Source: AAA044-D11 sp965268555 (GTDB lineage: Bacteria; Actinomycetota; Actinomycetes; Nanopelagicales; Nanopelagicaceae). From it: a stretch of DNA of 64,000 bases. The DNA is taken from contig OZ254174.1 of assembly GCA_965268555.1 (NCBI GenBank), positions 1-64,000 on the forward strand, in the 5' to 3' direction. Numbering within the stretch: position 1 is the first letter of the stretch; each line of letters begins with the position of its first letter. This document shows, piece after piece, positions 36,478-45,470 of this stretch. The notes under the pieces are model-generated. The model was not told the DNA's origin and did no database searches. It saw nothing but the letters and a program-made list of their open reading frames with translations. Made by a program: the position numbers and the translations under genes.

Positions 36478-37632
36478 ATGAGCATGAAAAATCTAATGAC
36501 TCGCACTACATCAAAAGTATTAGCCGGCTTTCTCCTGGGAGTAACCACTGTAGGAGGGGTTGCTACAGCGGCAGGTGTTTTTAGTACATCAGTAGTTAAT
36601 GCCTGCGTTGATAAAAAGAGTAAAGCAATTTATGCAGCAGTGAATAACACTTGCCCATCTTCAAGAACGCCAGTGACTCTCGGCGAACCAATTTCAGCTG
36701 CCGGATCTTTGAACGCAATAGTCTCTAAAATTTCGCCAAGCGTTGTAACAATAAATGTAACAACCCCTTCTGGTGGCGGAACCGGATCAGGTTCAATTTT
36801 TCGCACCACTTCAACTTTTAGTTATGTAGTTACAAATAACCATGTAATTGAGAGTGCGGTGGGTGGTGCTGGAACAATTTCAGTAGAGCTCGATAATGGT
36901 GATTCAGTTCCGGCAACAATTGTTGGCCGTGAAGCAAATTATGATTTAGCAGTTTTAAAAATATCAAAAGGTAACCAGCCGACTATCGCAGTTGGTGACT
37001 CAACCACTTTAAAAATAGGTGATCAAGTGATTGCATTTGGTTCACCACTAGGACTCGATCACACGGTAACAAGCGGAATAGTTTCTTCACTTAATCGAGC
37101 CGTTGTAACAAGTGGATCAGGCGCTACAAACACCCAATCTTATGTAGATGCAATCCAAACCGACGCTGCAATTAATCCAGGAAATTCCGGTGGTCCACTT
37201 ACCGATTCAGTTGGGCGAATGATCGGAATTAATGCGGCTACCGCAACTCTCGGTTCACTTGGTGGCCAAGGCGGCTCAATCGGACTTGGTTTTGCAATTC
37301 CAATCAACCAAGCACTTCGAATAATGAATGAAATTATTGATACTGGCAAGGCAACAAGACCGGTACTTGGGGTTTTCTTTGATCAGAGTTTTGCAGCTGG
37401 AAAAGGCGCAAAGATTTCCAGCCTTACTCCGGGAGATGCTGCAGAGAAAGCAGGAATTCCAGTTGGATCAATTGTTACTTCAATTGATGGAGCGCGAGTG
37501 ACGGATTACGTAACAGCAATCGTTCGTATTCGTTCACATGCACCTGGCGATAAAGTCACGATCGTTGTCACATTGCCAAGTGGTGGATCAAAGACATTCA
37601 ATGTAACTTTAGGTTCAGCAGCTTCTAATTAA
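36478..37632 (+). CDS. HtrA/DegP-like membrane-anchored serine protease with PDZ domain
   Basis: A 384-residue protein with an N-terminal signal or anchor helix (about 12-35) and a short Cys-containing segment (NACVDKKSKAIYAAVNNTC, 41-59). A trypsin-like domain follows with the triad H122 (NNHVIES), D156 (YDLAVLK) and S237 (NPGNSGGP), then one C-terminal PDZ domain (about 290-380, KAGIPVGSIVTSIDG). HtrA proteases act on misfolded proteins outside the membrane. The CVDKK...C segment resembles short Cys motifs found in other secreted actinobacterial proteins and may form a disulfide. Single-gene unit. Confidence 0.93.
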   Translation: MSMKNLMTRTTSKVLAGFLLGVTTVGGVATAAGVFSTSVVNACVDKKSKAIYAAVNNTCPSSRTPVTLGEPISAAGSLNAIVSKISPSVVTINVTTPSGGGTGSGSIFRTTSTFSYVVTNNHVIESAVGGAGTISVELDNGDSVPATIVGREANYDLAVLKISKGNQPTIAVGDSTTLKIGDQVIAFGSPLGLDHTVTSGIVSSLNRAVVTSGSGATNTQSYVDAIQTDAAINPGNSGGPLTDSVGRMIGINAATATLGSLGGQGGSIGLGFAIPINQALRIMNEIIDTGKATRPVLGVFFDQSFAAGKGAKISSLTPGDAAEKAGIPVGSIVTSIDGARVTDYVTAIVRIRSHAPGDKVTIVVTLPSGGSKTFNVTLGSAASN

Positions 37633-37665
37633 AAAAGTTAGTTGAATTGGAGTAGCTAGGAATTT

Positions 37666-38439
37666 TTACTCAGTCTCAACATAGCCAGGCGCTGGTCTTC
37701 CATCTGGATAATAAGCAGCAGCTGGTGAACCTTGAGGGCGAAAAATTCCTAGCAACCAAAGATCTTCGCTTCCGCTATTCACGACTGAATGAAGAAGTCT
37801 TGGGACGATACTAAATGTTGATCCAATAGAAAGTTCTTGGTTTTCCCCTTCAACAACAACGCCTCCGACCCCACTTACTATGTGGCAGATTTCGTCATAG
37901 AGATGATAATGATCTGGCGCGCCAGATGGCGGAATAAATCCGATAAACATTGTTGCCGCAGATGAACCATTATTTGCGTCAAATAGCACTTCAAATTCCC
38001 GGCTTCCAGTAGCAGTTCCCTTATCGCCAGAATCTTGCTTTACATGACGTTGAAAAATTTCGGTGGGACTATTTTGTTTTCGCGCGAATGGCCCAGATAC
38101 TGGAATGCTCACTTCAAGGGCTTCTAAATTATTCCCATTTGCCCAGAAGAAACTTTCACCACTTCTAATGTGTATTGCTGAACCAGCTTCAACCTTCACG
38201 CTATTTTCATCGTCGCTACCAATTATTTCTAGACTCGCACTTCCCGATCTAACATAAATTAAAGTGTCGCAATCCTTAGACCCTTTAGGCGAAGCATTGC
38301 CAGTTAGATGGATTTCAGTGGCTGTCATTGGCTCGGCATATGAAGTAGATTTAATGAGATCAAAGCATTGTCCTTGGCCTCGCATAGATACATCTTCTGG
38401 CGCTAGAGTTCTCGCGTTAAATACTTTGCCTGGCTTCAT
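37666..38439 (-). CDS. Bicupin-domain protein
   Basis: About 257 residues with two cupin barrels. The first (around 50-110) is degenerate. The second has the metal-binding pattern PDHYHLYDE (His, His, Glu), followed by a later histidine in PRLLHSVVNSG. Substrate unknown; sugar, ureidoglycine or aromatic-ring cupins are all possible. The start is placed at the ATG at 38439 (MKPGKVFNARTLAPEDV); a longer frame to 38478 would run into the divergent OsmC gene. Only 21 bases separate the two divergent starts. Confidence 0.75.
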   Translation of the reverse strand: MKPGKVFNARTLAPEDVSMRGQGQCFDLIKSTSYAEPMTATEIHLTGNASPKGSKDCDTLIYVRSGSASLEIIGSDDENSVKVEAGSAIHIRSGESFFWANGNNLEALEVSIPVSGPFARKQNSPTEIFQRHVKQDSGDKGTATGSREFEVLFDANNGSSAATMFIGFIPPSGAPDHYHLYDEICHIVSGVGGVVVEGENQELSIGSTFSIVPRLLHSVVNSGSEDLWLLGIFRPQGSPAAAYYPDGRPAPGYVETE

Positions 38440-38460
38440 AACTTGAAAGGTAGCGTAAAA

Positions 38461-38889
38461 ATGAAAGTTTTTAAACATGCAAGTGCAATTTGGAATGGCA
38501 CAGTTCCAGCAGGAACCGGTTCAATGAAGCTTGGACGAGCCGGCGAGGTTCTTCCATTTTCACTAAAGTCTCGCGTCGAAGATGTCCCAATGACAAACCC
38601 TGAAGAACTCATTGGCGCGGCACATGCTGGATGTTTCAGCATGGCGCTCTCAAGTTTGATTGAAGAAGAGGGCAAAGTTCCTGGAACAGTTGAAACTTCT
38701 GCGAAGGTAACTCTGGAACAACGCGACGATGGTTTTTGGATTAGTGAAATTCATTTGATATCTCGTGGTTCAAATCAAGATCTTACAAATGATGAGTTTG
38801 TTGCCCTTGCAGAGAAAGCAAAGAGCACCTGCCCAGTTTCAAAACTTTATTCATCCGCCGCTATTACTTTGGACGCTGCCTTGGCTTAA
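38461..38889 (+). CDS. OsmC/Ohr-family peroxiredoxin
   Basis: A 142-residue thiol peroxidase-like protein with the two conserved cysteines of the OsmC/Ohr family, Cys58 in AHAGCFSMAL and Cys124 in STCPVSKLY. These enzymes reduce organic hydroperoxides. Start chosen at the ATG at 38461, with AAAGG at 38446-38450 upstream. A TTG at 38443 is possible but would remove this site. Divergent from the bicupin gene with just 21 bases between starts, so promoters must overlap the coding regions or the messages are leaderless. Confidence 0.92.
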   Translation: MKVFKHASAIWNGTVPAGTGSMKLGRAGEVLPFSLKSRVEDVPMTNPEELIGAAHAGCFSMALSSLIEEEGKVPGTVETSAKVTLEQRDDGFWISEIHLISRGSNQDLTNDEFVALAEKAKSTCPVSKLYSSAAITLDAALA

Positions 38890-38918
38890 TTGGTCTAATT
38901 GGCCTAAAGATACTTGCG

Positions 38919-38951
38919 GGTAGGTGACGACCGTCAAAAATGTTGCCTACC
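38919..38951. promoter_or_regulatory. Putative operator upstream of prpB (palindrome within outer inverted repeat)
   Basis: Core GTGACGACCGTCAA (38924-38937) contains the perfect palindrome TGACG-AC-CGTCA, differing by one base from the TTGACGACCGTCAA at 48002-48015. It sits inside a second inverted repeat, GGTAGG (38919-38924) / CCTACC (38946-38951). It lies 77 bases upstream of the prpB start in the only intergenic gap before prpBCD. Regulatory function is inferred from recurrence of the core at three other catabolic promoters in this window. Confidence 0.65.
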
Positions 38952-39013
38952 TCTCAATACATTTTCAGCACAACACTTGTAGTGCCATAAATAGCCGGTG
39001 ATAAGGTGAACCA

Positions 39014-39907
39014 ATGAGCCAAACCAGTGCAGGCGCCCGTTTTCGTAGAGCCCTTACTGAAGAATCTCCGCTCCAAGTTATCGGAGCAATTAATGCTAAT
39101 CACGCACTTCTTGCAAAGCGCGCTGGGTTTAAAGCAATTTATTTATCAGGTGGTGGAGTCGCTGCAGGTTCGTTAGGTGTTCCAGATTTAGGAATTACCG
39201 GCCTTGATGATGTTTTAGTTGATGTTCGCCGGATTACAGATGTTTGTGATACTCCACTTCTAGTTGATATCGATACTGGATTTGGTGCATCTGCATTTAA
39301 CATCGCGCGATCAGTTCGTTCAATTAATAAAGCAGGTGCTGCTGCTATTCATATTGAAGATCAAGTAGGTGCAAAACGTTGTGGCCATCGCCCAAATAAA
39401 GAGTTAGTAAGCAAAGCCGAAATGGTAGATCGAATCAAGGCGGCTGTAGATGCGCGTATCGACGATTCATTTGTCATCATGGCAAGAACCGATGCGCTCG
39501 CCGTTGAAGGGTTAGATTCAGCGCTAGATCGAGCGCATGCTTATATTGAAGCTGGCGCAGATGCACTATTTCCAGAAGCTATCACCGATCTTCCAACTTA
39601 TAAGAAATTTACCGATGTAATTAAAGTTCCAGTATTAGCGAACATAACTGAATTTGGGATGACCCCACTTTTCACAACGTCAGAACTTGCAAGCGTTGGA
39701 GTCGCAATTGTTCTTTATCCACTTTCAGCATTTCGGGCGATGAATAAAGCAGCAGAAAACGTTTATGAAGCGGTTCGCCGCGATGGTTCCCAGAAGGCAG
39801 TTTTGGAGACCATGCAGACTCGCGAAGAGTTGTATCAAAGAATTAATTATTATGAATATGAAAGCGCGCTAGATAAGTTATTAGGTAACGGAGATGAAAA
39901 GAAATAA
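39014..39907 (+). CDS. prpB: 2-methylisocitrate lyase
   Basis: Cleaves 2-methylisocitrate to pyruvate and succinate in the methylcitrate cycle. The 297-residue protein belongs to the isocitrate lyase/PEP mutase family, with the catalytic KRCGHRPNK loop and Mg-binding LVDIDTGFG. The KRCGH motif is that of methylisocitrate and isocitrate lyases; the length and the prpC-prpD context fix the assignment. AAGGTG precedes the ATG at 39014. Its TAA overlaps the prpC ATG by one base. Confidence 0.94.
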   Translation: MSQTSAGARFRRALTEESPLQVIGAINANHALLAKRAGFKAIYLSGGGVAAGSLGVPDLGITGLDDVLVDVRRITDVCDTPLLVDIDTGFGASAFNIARSVRSINKAGAAAIHIEDQVGAKRCGHRPNKELVSKAEMVDRIKAAVDARIDDSFVIMARTDALAVEGLDSALDRAHAYIEAGADALFPEAITDLPTYKKFTDVIKVPVLANITEFGMTPLFTTSELASVGVAIVLYPLSAFRAMNKAAENVYEAVRRDGSQKAVLETMQTREELYQRINYYEYESALDKLLGNGDEKK

Positions 39908-41058
39908 TGAGCGATTCACCAAAGATTGAATTTAAGCCAAAGAAATCGGTAGCCCTATCTGGAGTAACTGCAGGAACAACAGCTCTCTGTTCAGTAGGAA
40001 AAAGCGGAAACGATCTGCATTATCGCGGTTATGACATTTTAGATTTAGCAGCGAAATGTGAGTTCGAAGAGGTCGCCCATTTACTTATTCATGGAACACT
40101 GCCAAATAAGAGCGAATTATCAGCCTATAAGGCAAAGCTAAAGTCATTACGTGGACTGCCAGCCACAGTGAAGAAAGTTCTTGAAGCGCTTCCAAAGACT
40201 GCGCATCCAATGGATGTAATGCGCACCGGTGTTTCCGCACTTGGTTGCGATGCACCAGAATCACTCGTTCATACTCCGGAGGAAGCACGCGAAATTGCTG
40301 ATCGCTTAGTTGCCTCATTCGGTTCGATGCTTCTTTACTGGTACCACTTTGCGAACAGTGGAAAACAAATAAACGTTGAGACCGATGATGATTCAGTCGG
40401 TGGGCATTTCTTGCATATGTTGCATGGCACTGCGCCAAGTGATGAATGGGTAAAGGCAATGCATGTCTCACTTATTCTTTATGCCGAGCACGAGTTCAAC
40501 GCCTCAACATTTACTGGTCGCGTAATTGCTGGAACTGGTTCAGATATTTTCGCGGCTATAACTGGCGCAATTGGTGCTCTTCGTGGGCCTAAGCACGGTG
40601 GCGCAAATGAAGTAGCGCTTGAAATTCAGGAACGTTATGCAAACCCAGATGAAGCCGAAAAAGATATTCGCTCTCGGGTAGAGAAGAAAGAAGTTGTAAT
40701 TGGGTTTGGCCATCCGGTTTACACAATTTCCGATCCGAGAAATGTAGTTATCAAATCGGTCGCCCATGATCTGAGTAAAACTGCTGGAAATATGAAACTT
40801 TATGACATTGCTGAACGAATCGAATCTGTTATGTGGGATGCAAAGAAGATGTTCCCAAATCTAGATTGGTTCTCAGCTGTCGCCTATCAGACGATGGGAA
40901 TCCCCACCGCTTTCTTCACACCAATATTCGTAATCTCTCGCACAACTGGTTGGTCAGCACATGTGATTGAACAACGAATCGACAACAAGATTATTCGCCC
41001 AAGTGCGGATTACACGGGCCCAGAAGATCTGGAATTCGTGCCAATAGAGAAAAGATAG
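39907..41058 (+). CDS. prpC: 2-methylcitrate synthase
   Basis: Condenses propionyl-CoA with oxaloacetate. The 383-residue citrate-synthase-fold protein has the active-site histidine region EHEFNASTFTGRV, the GALRGPKHGGANEVALE segment and the GFGHPVYTISDPR motif. Small size and position between prpB and prpD indicate 2-methylcitrate rather than citrate synthase. Start overlaps the prpB stop (TAATG); prpD follows after 8 bases. Confidence 0.93.
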   Translation: MSDSPKIEFKPKKSVALSGVTAGTTALCSVGKSGNDLHYRGYDILDLAAKCEFEEVAHLLIHGTLPNKSELSAYKAKLKSLRGLPATVKKVLEALPKTAHPMDVMRTGVSALGCDAPESLVHTPEEAREIADRLVASFGSMLLYWYHFANSGKQINVETDDDSVGGHFLHMLHGTAPSDEWVKAMHVSLILYAEHEFNASTFTGRVIAGTGSDIFAAITGAIGALRGPKHGGANEVALEIQERYANPDEAEKDIRSRVEKKEVVIGFGHPVYTISDPRNVVIKSVAHDLSKTAGNMKLYDIAERIESVMWDAKKMFPNLDWFSAVAYQTMGIPTAFFTPIFVISRTTGWSAHVIEQRIDNKIIRPSADYTGPEDLEFVPIEKR

Positions 41059-41066
41059 GTTCATAC

Positions 41067-42536
41067 GTGTCATCACATATTGCAAAAGTTAAACAAGAAT
41101 TCGATAAAGAAATTATTGATATCGTTGATTATGTTGAGAATTTCGAGATTAAATCAGATGTTGCATATGAGACCGCATGGAACTGCCTCCTAGACACACT
41201 TGGATGTGGGCTTGAAGCGTTGGAGTACGAGGAGTGTAAAAAGCTTCTTGGTCCAATAGTTCCAGGAACAGTTGTTACCAATGGCGTTCGCGTACCTGGT
41301 ACAAATTATGAATTAGACCCAGTTCAAGGTGCATTCAATATTGGCGCAATGATTCGCTGGTTAGATTTCAATGACACTTGGCTAGCTGCGGAATGGGGCC
41401 ATCCTTCAGATAACTTAGGCGGAATTCTTGCTACAGCAGATTGGTTATCTCGCGCAGCAGTTGCTGCTGGCCGACCACCACTAAAGATTCATGATGTTTT
41501 AACAGCAATGATTAAGGCCCATGAAATTCAGGGTTGTATTGCGCTAGAAAATTCATTTAACAAAGTAGGTCTAGACCATGTCGTACTTGTAAAGGTTGCA
41601 TCTACTGCAGTCGTTGCAAAGATGTTGGGCCTTACTCGCGAACAAACACTTAATGCGGTCTCACTTGCTTGGGTCGATGGTCAAGCACTTCGTACATATC
41701 GCCACTTTCCAAATGCAGGATCACGTAAATCATGGGCTGCTGGTGATGCAACTTCGCGTGCAGTTCGGTTAGCTTTAATCGCGCAGACTGGCGAAATGGG
41801 ATATCCATCAGTCTTAACTGCAAAGGTTTGGGGATTCTACGATTCCCTATTCCGCGGCAATCCATTTAAATTCCAACGCGCATATGGCTCATATGTAATG
41901 GAGAACATTCTCTTCAAAATTTCTTTCCCTGCTGAGTTCCATTCCCAAACGGCAGTTGAAGCGGCAATGACAATTCACGGCCTTATGAAAGCTGCTGGAA
42001 AAACTGCTGCAGATATTGCTAGCGTAAAAATTAGAACACACGAGGCTTGCATTCGTATCATTGATAAGAAAGGACCGCTCGGAAACCCTGCTGACCGTGA
42101 TCACTGCATTCAGTACATGGTTGCAGTGCCACTTATCTTCGGTCGTTTGACCGCGCGCGATTATGAAGATGACATCGCTTCAGATCCAGCGATTGATGCA
42201 CTTCGCGAAAAGATTGTTTGCGTTGAAGATCCAGCTTTCACTGTTGATTATCACGATCCAAGCAAGCGCTCGATAGCGAATGCTTTAACAGTTGAATTCA
42301 AAGATGGCAGCAAATTTGATGAGGTAGTAGTTGAGTATCCAATCGGCCATGCGCGTCGCAGAACTGATGGAATTCCGCTATTAATTGAGAAATTCAAGAT
42401 CAATCTTGCTCGAATATTCAACGCTGACCAACAGAAGAAGATTCTTGAAGTTTCTATGGATTACAAGAAGTTATCCGAAATGGCAGTCAATGAATACGTT
42501 GATCTCTATGTAAACAAGGATTACAAAGCTAAGTAA
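41067..42536 (+). CDS. prpD: 2-methylcitrate dehydratase
   Basis: Dehydrates 2-methylcitrate to 2-methylaconitate. The 489-residue protein is a MmgE/PrpD family member with conserved DFNDTWLAAEWGHPSDNLG near residue 110 and FPAEFHSQTAVEAA near 290. GTG start at 41067. Third gene of prpBCD. No prpE (propionyl-CoA synthetase) or aconitase-like acnD/prpF is in the window, so propionyl-CoA is probably generated internally from amino-acid, odd-chain or ring catabolism. The convergent paaX gene ends 9 bases downstream. Confidence 0.93.
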   Translation: MSSHIAKVKQEFDKEIIDIVDYVENFEIKSDVAYETAWNCLLDTLGCGLEALEYEECKKLLGPIVPGTVVTNGVRVPGTNYELDPVQGAFNIGAMIRWLDFNDTWLAAEWGHPSDNLGGILATADWLSRAAVAAGRPPLKIHDVLTAMIKAHEIQGCIALENSFNKVGLDHVVLVKVASTAVVAKMLGLTREQTLNAVSLAWVDGQALRTYRHFPNAGSRKSWAAGDATSRAVRLALIAQTGEMGYPSVLTAKVWGFYDSLFRGNPFKFQRAYGSYVMENILFKISFPAEFHSQTAVEAAMTIHGLMKAAGKTAADIASVKIRTHEACIRIIDKKGPLGNPADRDHCIQYMVAVPLIFGRLTARDYEDDIASDPAIDALREKIVCVEDPAFTVDYHDPSKRSIANALTVEFKDGSKFDEVVVEYPIGHARRRTDGIPLLIEKFKINLARIFNADQQKKILEVSMDYKKLSEMAVNEYVDLYVNKDYKAK

Positions 42537-42545
42537 TTGAAGTAA

Positions 42546-43424
42546 TTACTTCTTCTTTTTAACTTCTGCCTTGCCCGCAACGCTATGGAAATAGTTAAGG
42601 GCAGGGATGGCAAGTAAGTCATGAACTTTAAAGAAGCTCTCCATCGCAGAAAATCCAGCCCAGTTCTTTGGTAGATACTCTTTCGGGAGTCCTGGATCAA
42701 AATATGGAACGTGTCGCCAATTTGTTAAAACTTTCGTGTAATCAACAAATGCTTCAAGTGGATCTGGCTTAGAAATCTTTTTCGTAAACCACTTCTTCAA
42801 AACTGGGCGAACAGTAGCGCTAAAGGATTTATACATACTTCCAATGCCATCTAAATCCCACCACTGCGCGACTGCACTTGGCGTAGTTTGGAAGGCGAGA
42901 TGATGAGCGGAAAAGATACTCATGTATTTTTCAATATTCAGTGATTTTGAAAGAGCAGTAACATCATTAGTTAATTGACGTGGTGCAATCCAAAGCCCAC
43001 CGGTTACTTGGGCAAAACCAACTCGAATTAACCTAGAGCGTAATTGATATCTAAGGGCACGGTTCTTCTCCGGAATTGAAAAAGCAACTAAAACCCAGCC
43101 TTCATCACGTGGTGCTTCGCGGCGTTCGAGAACTCGGGTATCACCAAGTTCGAAAGTCTTTCTAGCTTCATTACTCAAGGCATAACCTTGAACACCATTT
43201 TGCGATTTAGAAATTAAGATTCCCCGACGTTTAAATCTTGAAAGTGCGCTTCGAACCGAAGCTTCATCAACATCGAGCTCGGCACAGAGCGAGACTATTG
43301 CGCCCGAAGAGAGCCAACCACCGAGTGATCTGCTGTACGCACCATAAATAGTGATTATTAAGGATTGCGGACGATTAGCGCGGTCGATTAAATCTTTAGC
43401 TTCTCCCGCAAATATGCTCACCAC
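42546..43424 (-). CDS. paaX: PaaX-family transcriptional regulator
   Basis: About 292 residues with the PaaX layout: an N-terminal winged helix (RPQSLIITIYGAYSRSLGGWLSSG, then VDEASVRSALSRFKRRGIL), a central ferredoxin-like domain (GWVLVAFSIPEKNR; RLIRVGFAQVTGGLWIAP) and a C-terminal helical domain. PaaX proteins are usually repressors of phenylacetate and related aromatic CoA pathways, released by aryl-CoA. The start is uncertain: in-frame GTG codons at 43424 or 43421 fit the family start, while the longer ATG at 43505 would overlap the divergent thioesterase. The Lys-rich end (VKKKK) is unusual. It is the only regulator gene in the catabolic region, so a candidate for controlling it. Confidence 0.88.
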   Translation of the reverse strand: MVSIFAGEAKDLIDRANRPQSLIITIYGAYSRSLGGWLSSGAIVSLCAELDVDEASVRSALSRFKRRGILISKSQNGVQGYALSNEARKTFELGDTRVLERREAPRDEGWVLVAFSIPEKNRALRYQLRSRLIRVGFAQVTGGLWIAPRQLTNDVTALSKSLNIEKYMSIFSAHHLAFQTTPSAVAQWWDLDGIGSMYKSFSATVRPVLKKWFTKKISKPDPLEAFVDYTKVLTNWRHVPYFDPGLPKEYLPKNWAGFSAMESFFKVHDLLAIPALNYFHSVAGKAEVKKKK

Positions 43425-43479
43425 GGCGGTAATGTTAGTCGGGTAATTAAAATAATGAAATGATTTTGAGGGGTAAGAA

Positions 43480-43872
43480 ATGGCCGGAGCAAGTATTGAA
43501 ATCAAGCGATTTCTGGAGTGGGCAGAGACTGATGCCGCTGGACATCATCATTATTCAAGTGTTTTTAGTTGGGTAGAAGAGTGTGAAGCCGCGCTATATC
43601 GAAGCGTGGGCCTGCCATCAACGTTATTTGGCCAGATTCCAAGAGTAAAAGTTGCAATGGAATATAAGCGTCGTATTTTCTTCGGCGAAGAAATCACAAC
43701 GAAACTTGAAGTTGTTAGGTTAGGAAATTCATCTGCAGAATTAGCCTTTACCGCACATGTAAATGATGAGCTTGCAGCAGTCGGAAATTATGTAATTGTG
43801 CATTCGCCAAATAAAGAGGCTGGTGCTCAGAGATGGCCAGATGCTTGGCGCGTAAAATTATTTACTGAGTAA
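43480..43872 (+). CDS. Hotdog-fold acyl-CoA thioesterase (4-hydroxybenzoyl-CoA thioesterase-like)
   Basis: A 130-residue single hotdog domain. The N-terminal EWAETDAAGHHHYSSVFSW pattern corresponds to the 4HBT active-site block (Asp then Ala-Gly-His and a following helix). Such enzymes hydrolyse aromatic or acyl-CoA esters to salvage CoA. GAGGGG precedes the ATG at 43480. Divergent from paaX across about 55 bases; its 3' end overlaps the convergent FAD oxidoreductase gene by 15 bases. Substrate is inferred to be an aryl- or ring-derived CoA from context. Confidence 0.82.
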   Translation: MAGASIEIKRFLEWAETDAAGHHHYSSVFSWVEECEAALYRSVGLPSTLFGQIPRVKVAMEYKRRIFFGEEITTKLEVVRLGNSSAELAFTAHVNDELAAVGNYVIVHSPNKEAGAQRWPDAWRVKLFTE

Positions 43873-45414
43873 ATTCGCAACCATTAAACCGCTGCCGCCA
43901 CCAACGCCACCGCCAGGCCAGGTTCCGGAACCGCAGATATAGAGATTTTCAATTGGTGCCCGATGTCCGGTCCAACCTGGAAGCGGTCTAAGAAAGAAGA
44001 ACTGCGCAGGATGGTGGCTTCCACCAAGTGAATCACCTTTAATTAAATTCGCGTTATATCTTTCAAGATCAGTAGGTGTTAATACTTTACGCGAAAGTAT
44101 TTTGCTCTTTAAGCCCGGCGCATAGTGTTCAATATTTTCGATGATGCGATCGGCATATTCCTCACCTATCTGATCCCAAGTAGTTCCAGTTATTTTTCCC
44201 GCAGCATCGCCAGTAATTTCAAGTGGTAAAACTCGAACCTGAATCCAGAGAACATGTTTTCCTTCAGGAGCTCTTGATGGATCGCTTACGGTTGGTTGCC
44301 CAATTACGAGCGTAGGCGTAGTTGGAAGTTTTCCGGCAGCAGCGGCTGTATAAGTCATTGCCATTTCATCTATATAAGGTGCGATATGAACATAGTTAAA
44401 ATCGCGCGCTTCAGAAGCCTTCCAATCAGGTAAATCACTGAGTGCTAAGTGAATCATCATTGTTCCAAGGCCAGGTCGGAACTTTTTAACTTTAGATATC
44501 TCTGGGTTTTGTGCCAAAGATTCTGGAAGCAAAGCGGGTATCAAAGCTGGATTTACATTTGCAACAACTTTGCCTGCTTCATAAACCTTGCCATCTGCAG
44601 TGCGAACACCGCTAGCTTTACCATTCGTAGTGAGGATTTCAGAAACCCTAGCCCCTGTAACAAGAGTTCCGCCATTTTCTTTAATGACCGCTACCAGGGC
44701 CTTAATTAAAGTATCTGCGCCACCCTTACCTAAAACCATTCCAAACTCTTGCCCACCAATTGATTCTAAGAATGAGAATAGTGCGCCACCAGAAATATCT
44801 GGGCCGTAATCAAGGTGCATGCCCCATGTTGCAGCCAGCGCTTTAGTTTCGGCATGTACAAAGTACTCGTCAGTAAATGCTCGACTTGATTGCAAAAGCA
44901 ACCTGATCAAATCAAATAACCCTTCGGTTCCAATCGCGCGCCAAGTTTTGTAAAGAGATTTAGCAGCAGCTAATGATGGAAGTTCAGTCCCAAGAATTGG
45001 GAAGAGGTGTGGTGCCAGCGCGCCAAGTTTTGCAGTTAGCGCTTTCCAGGATTCAACATCTCCCGGAGCGACTCGAGTTAGCGTTGCAATATTTGCATCT
45101 CGGTCCATAACAATTCCAATTGATTTTCCATCAGGGAATACTGAGCAATATGGTTTTGCGGAGGGGACAAACTCAAGACCATTTCGGATTAAGTCATCTT
45201 TCAAAGCAGCCATAACGCCGCCGCCAGCAAAGAGACTTAAATTAGTCGCAAAGAGATCGTGCTTAAAACCAGGCAAGGTAACTTCTTCGGTTCGGACTGC
45301 ACCGCCAAACTGGTCGGCACTTTCTAGGACTACTACCGATTTACCTTTTTTAGCAAGCAAGGCAGCAGCGCTTAAACCATTAATTCCAGAGCCGATAATT
45401 ACGATTTTAGACAT
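43858..45414 (-). CDS. FAD-dependent oxidoreductase, phytoene-desaturase-like (paralog 1)
   Basis: About 518 residues with an N-terminal FAD-binding Rossmann motif (IVIIGSGINGLSAAALLAKKG), the FGGAVRTEE segment and a C-terminal flavin-contact block (GSGTWPGGGVGGGSGLM). The fold is that of the CrtI/PYROXD2-like amine-oxidase superfamily, which dehydrogenates hydrophobic substrates. No carotenoid genes are nearby, so a carotenoid role is not supported. Start placed at ATG 45414 (MSKIVIIGSG); an ATG at 45429 would add five residues. It is divergent from a clear paralog starting at 45471, with a shared palindromic site between them. Confidence 0.82.
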   Translation of the reverse strand: MSKIVIIGSGINGLSAAALLAKKGKSVVVLESADQFGGAVRTEEVTLPGFKHDLFATNLSLFAGGGVMAALKDDLIRNGLEFVPSAKPYCSVFPDGKSIGIVMDRDANIATLTRVAPGDVESWKALTAKLGALAPHLFPILGTELPSLAAAKSLYKTWRAIGTEGLFDLIRLLLQSSRAFTDEYFVHAETKALAATWGMHLDYGPDISGGALFSFLESIGGQEFGMVLGKGGADTLIKALVAVIKENGGTLVTGARVSEILTTNGKASGVRTADGKVYEAGKVVANVNPALIPALLPESLAQNPEISKVKKFRPGLGTMMIHLALSDLPDWKASEARDFNYVHIAPYIDEMAMTYTAAAAGKLPTTPTLVIGQPTVSDPSRAPEGKHVLWIQVRVLPLEITGDAAGKITGTTWDQIGEEYADRIIENIEHYAPGLKSKILSRKVLTPTDLERYNANLIKGDSLGGSHHPAQFFFLRPLPGWTGHRAPIENLYICGSGTWPGGGVGGGSGLMVANLLSK

Positions 45415-45434
45415 GCGCGATCTTCTCACGATTA

Positions 45435-45449
45435 TTGACGGTCGGACAA
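45435..45449. promoter_or_regulatory. Putative operator between the divergent FAD oxidoreductase genes
   Basis: TTGACGGTCGGACAA. On the minus strand it reads TTGTCCGACCGTCAA, sharing the right half GACCGTCAA exactly with the site at 48002-48015; the left half has a one-base insertion. TTGACG (45435-45440) could also be a -35 for the gene at 45471, with ATAGAT 17 bases later (45458-45463), which would give an almost leaderless message. It lies in the 56-base gap between two divergent genes. Confidence 0.55.
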
Positions 45450-45470
45450 TAGCCGCAATAGATTTCGGTC

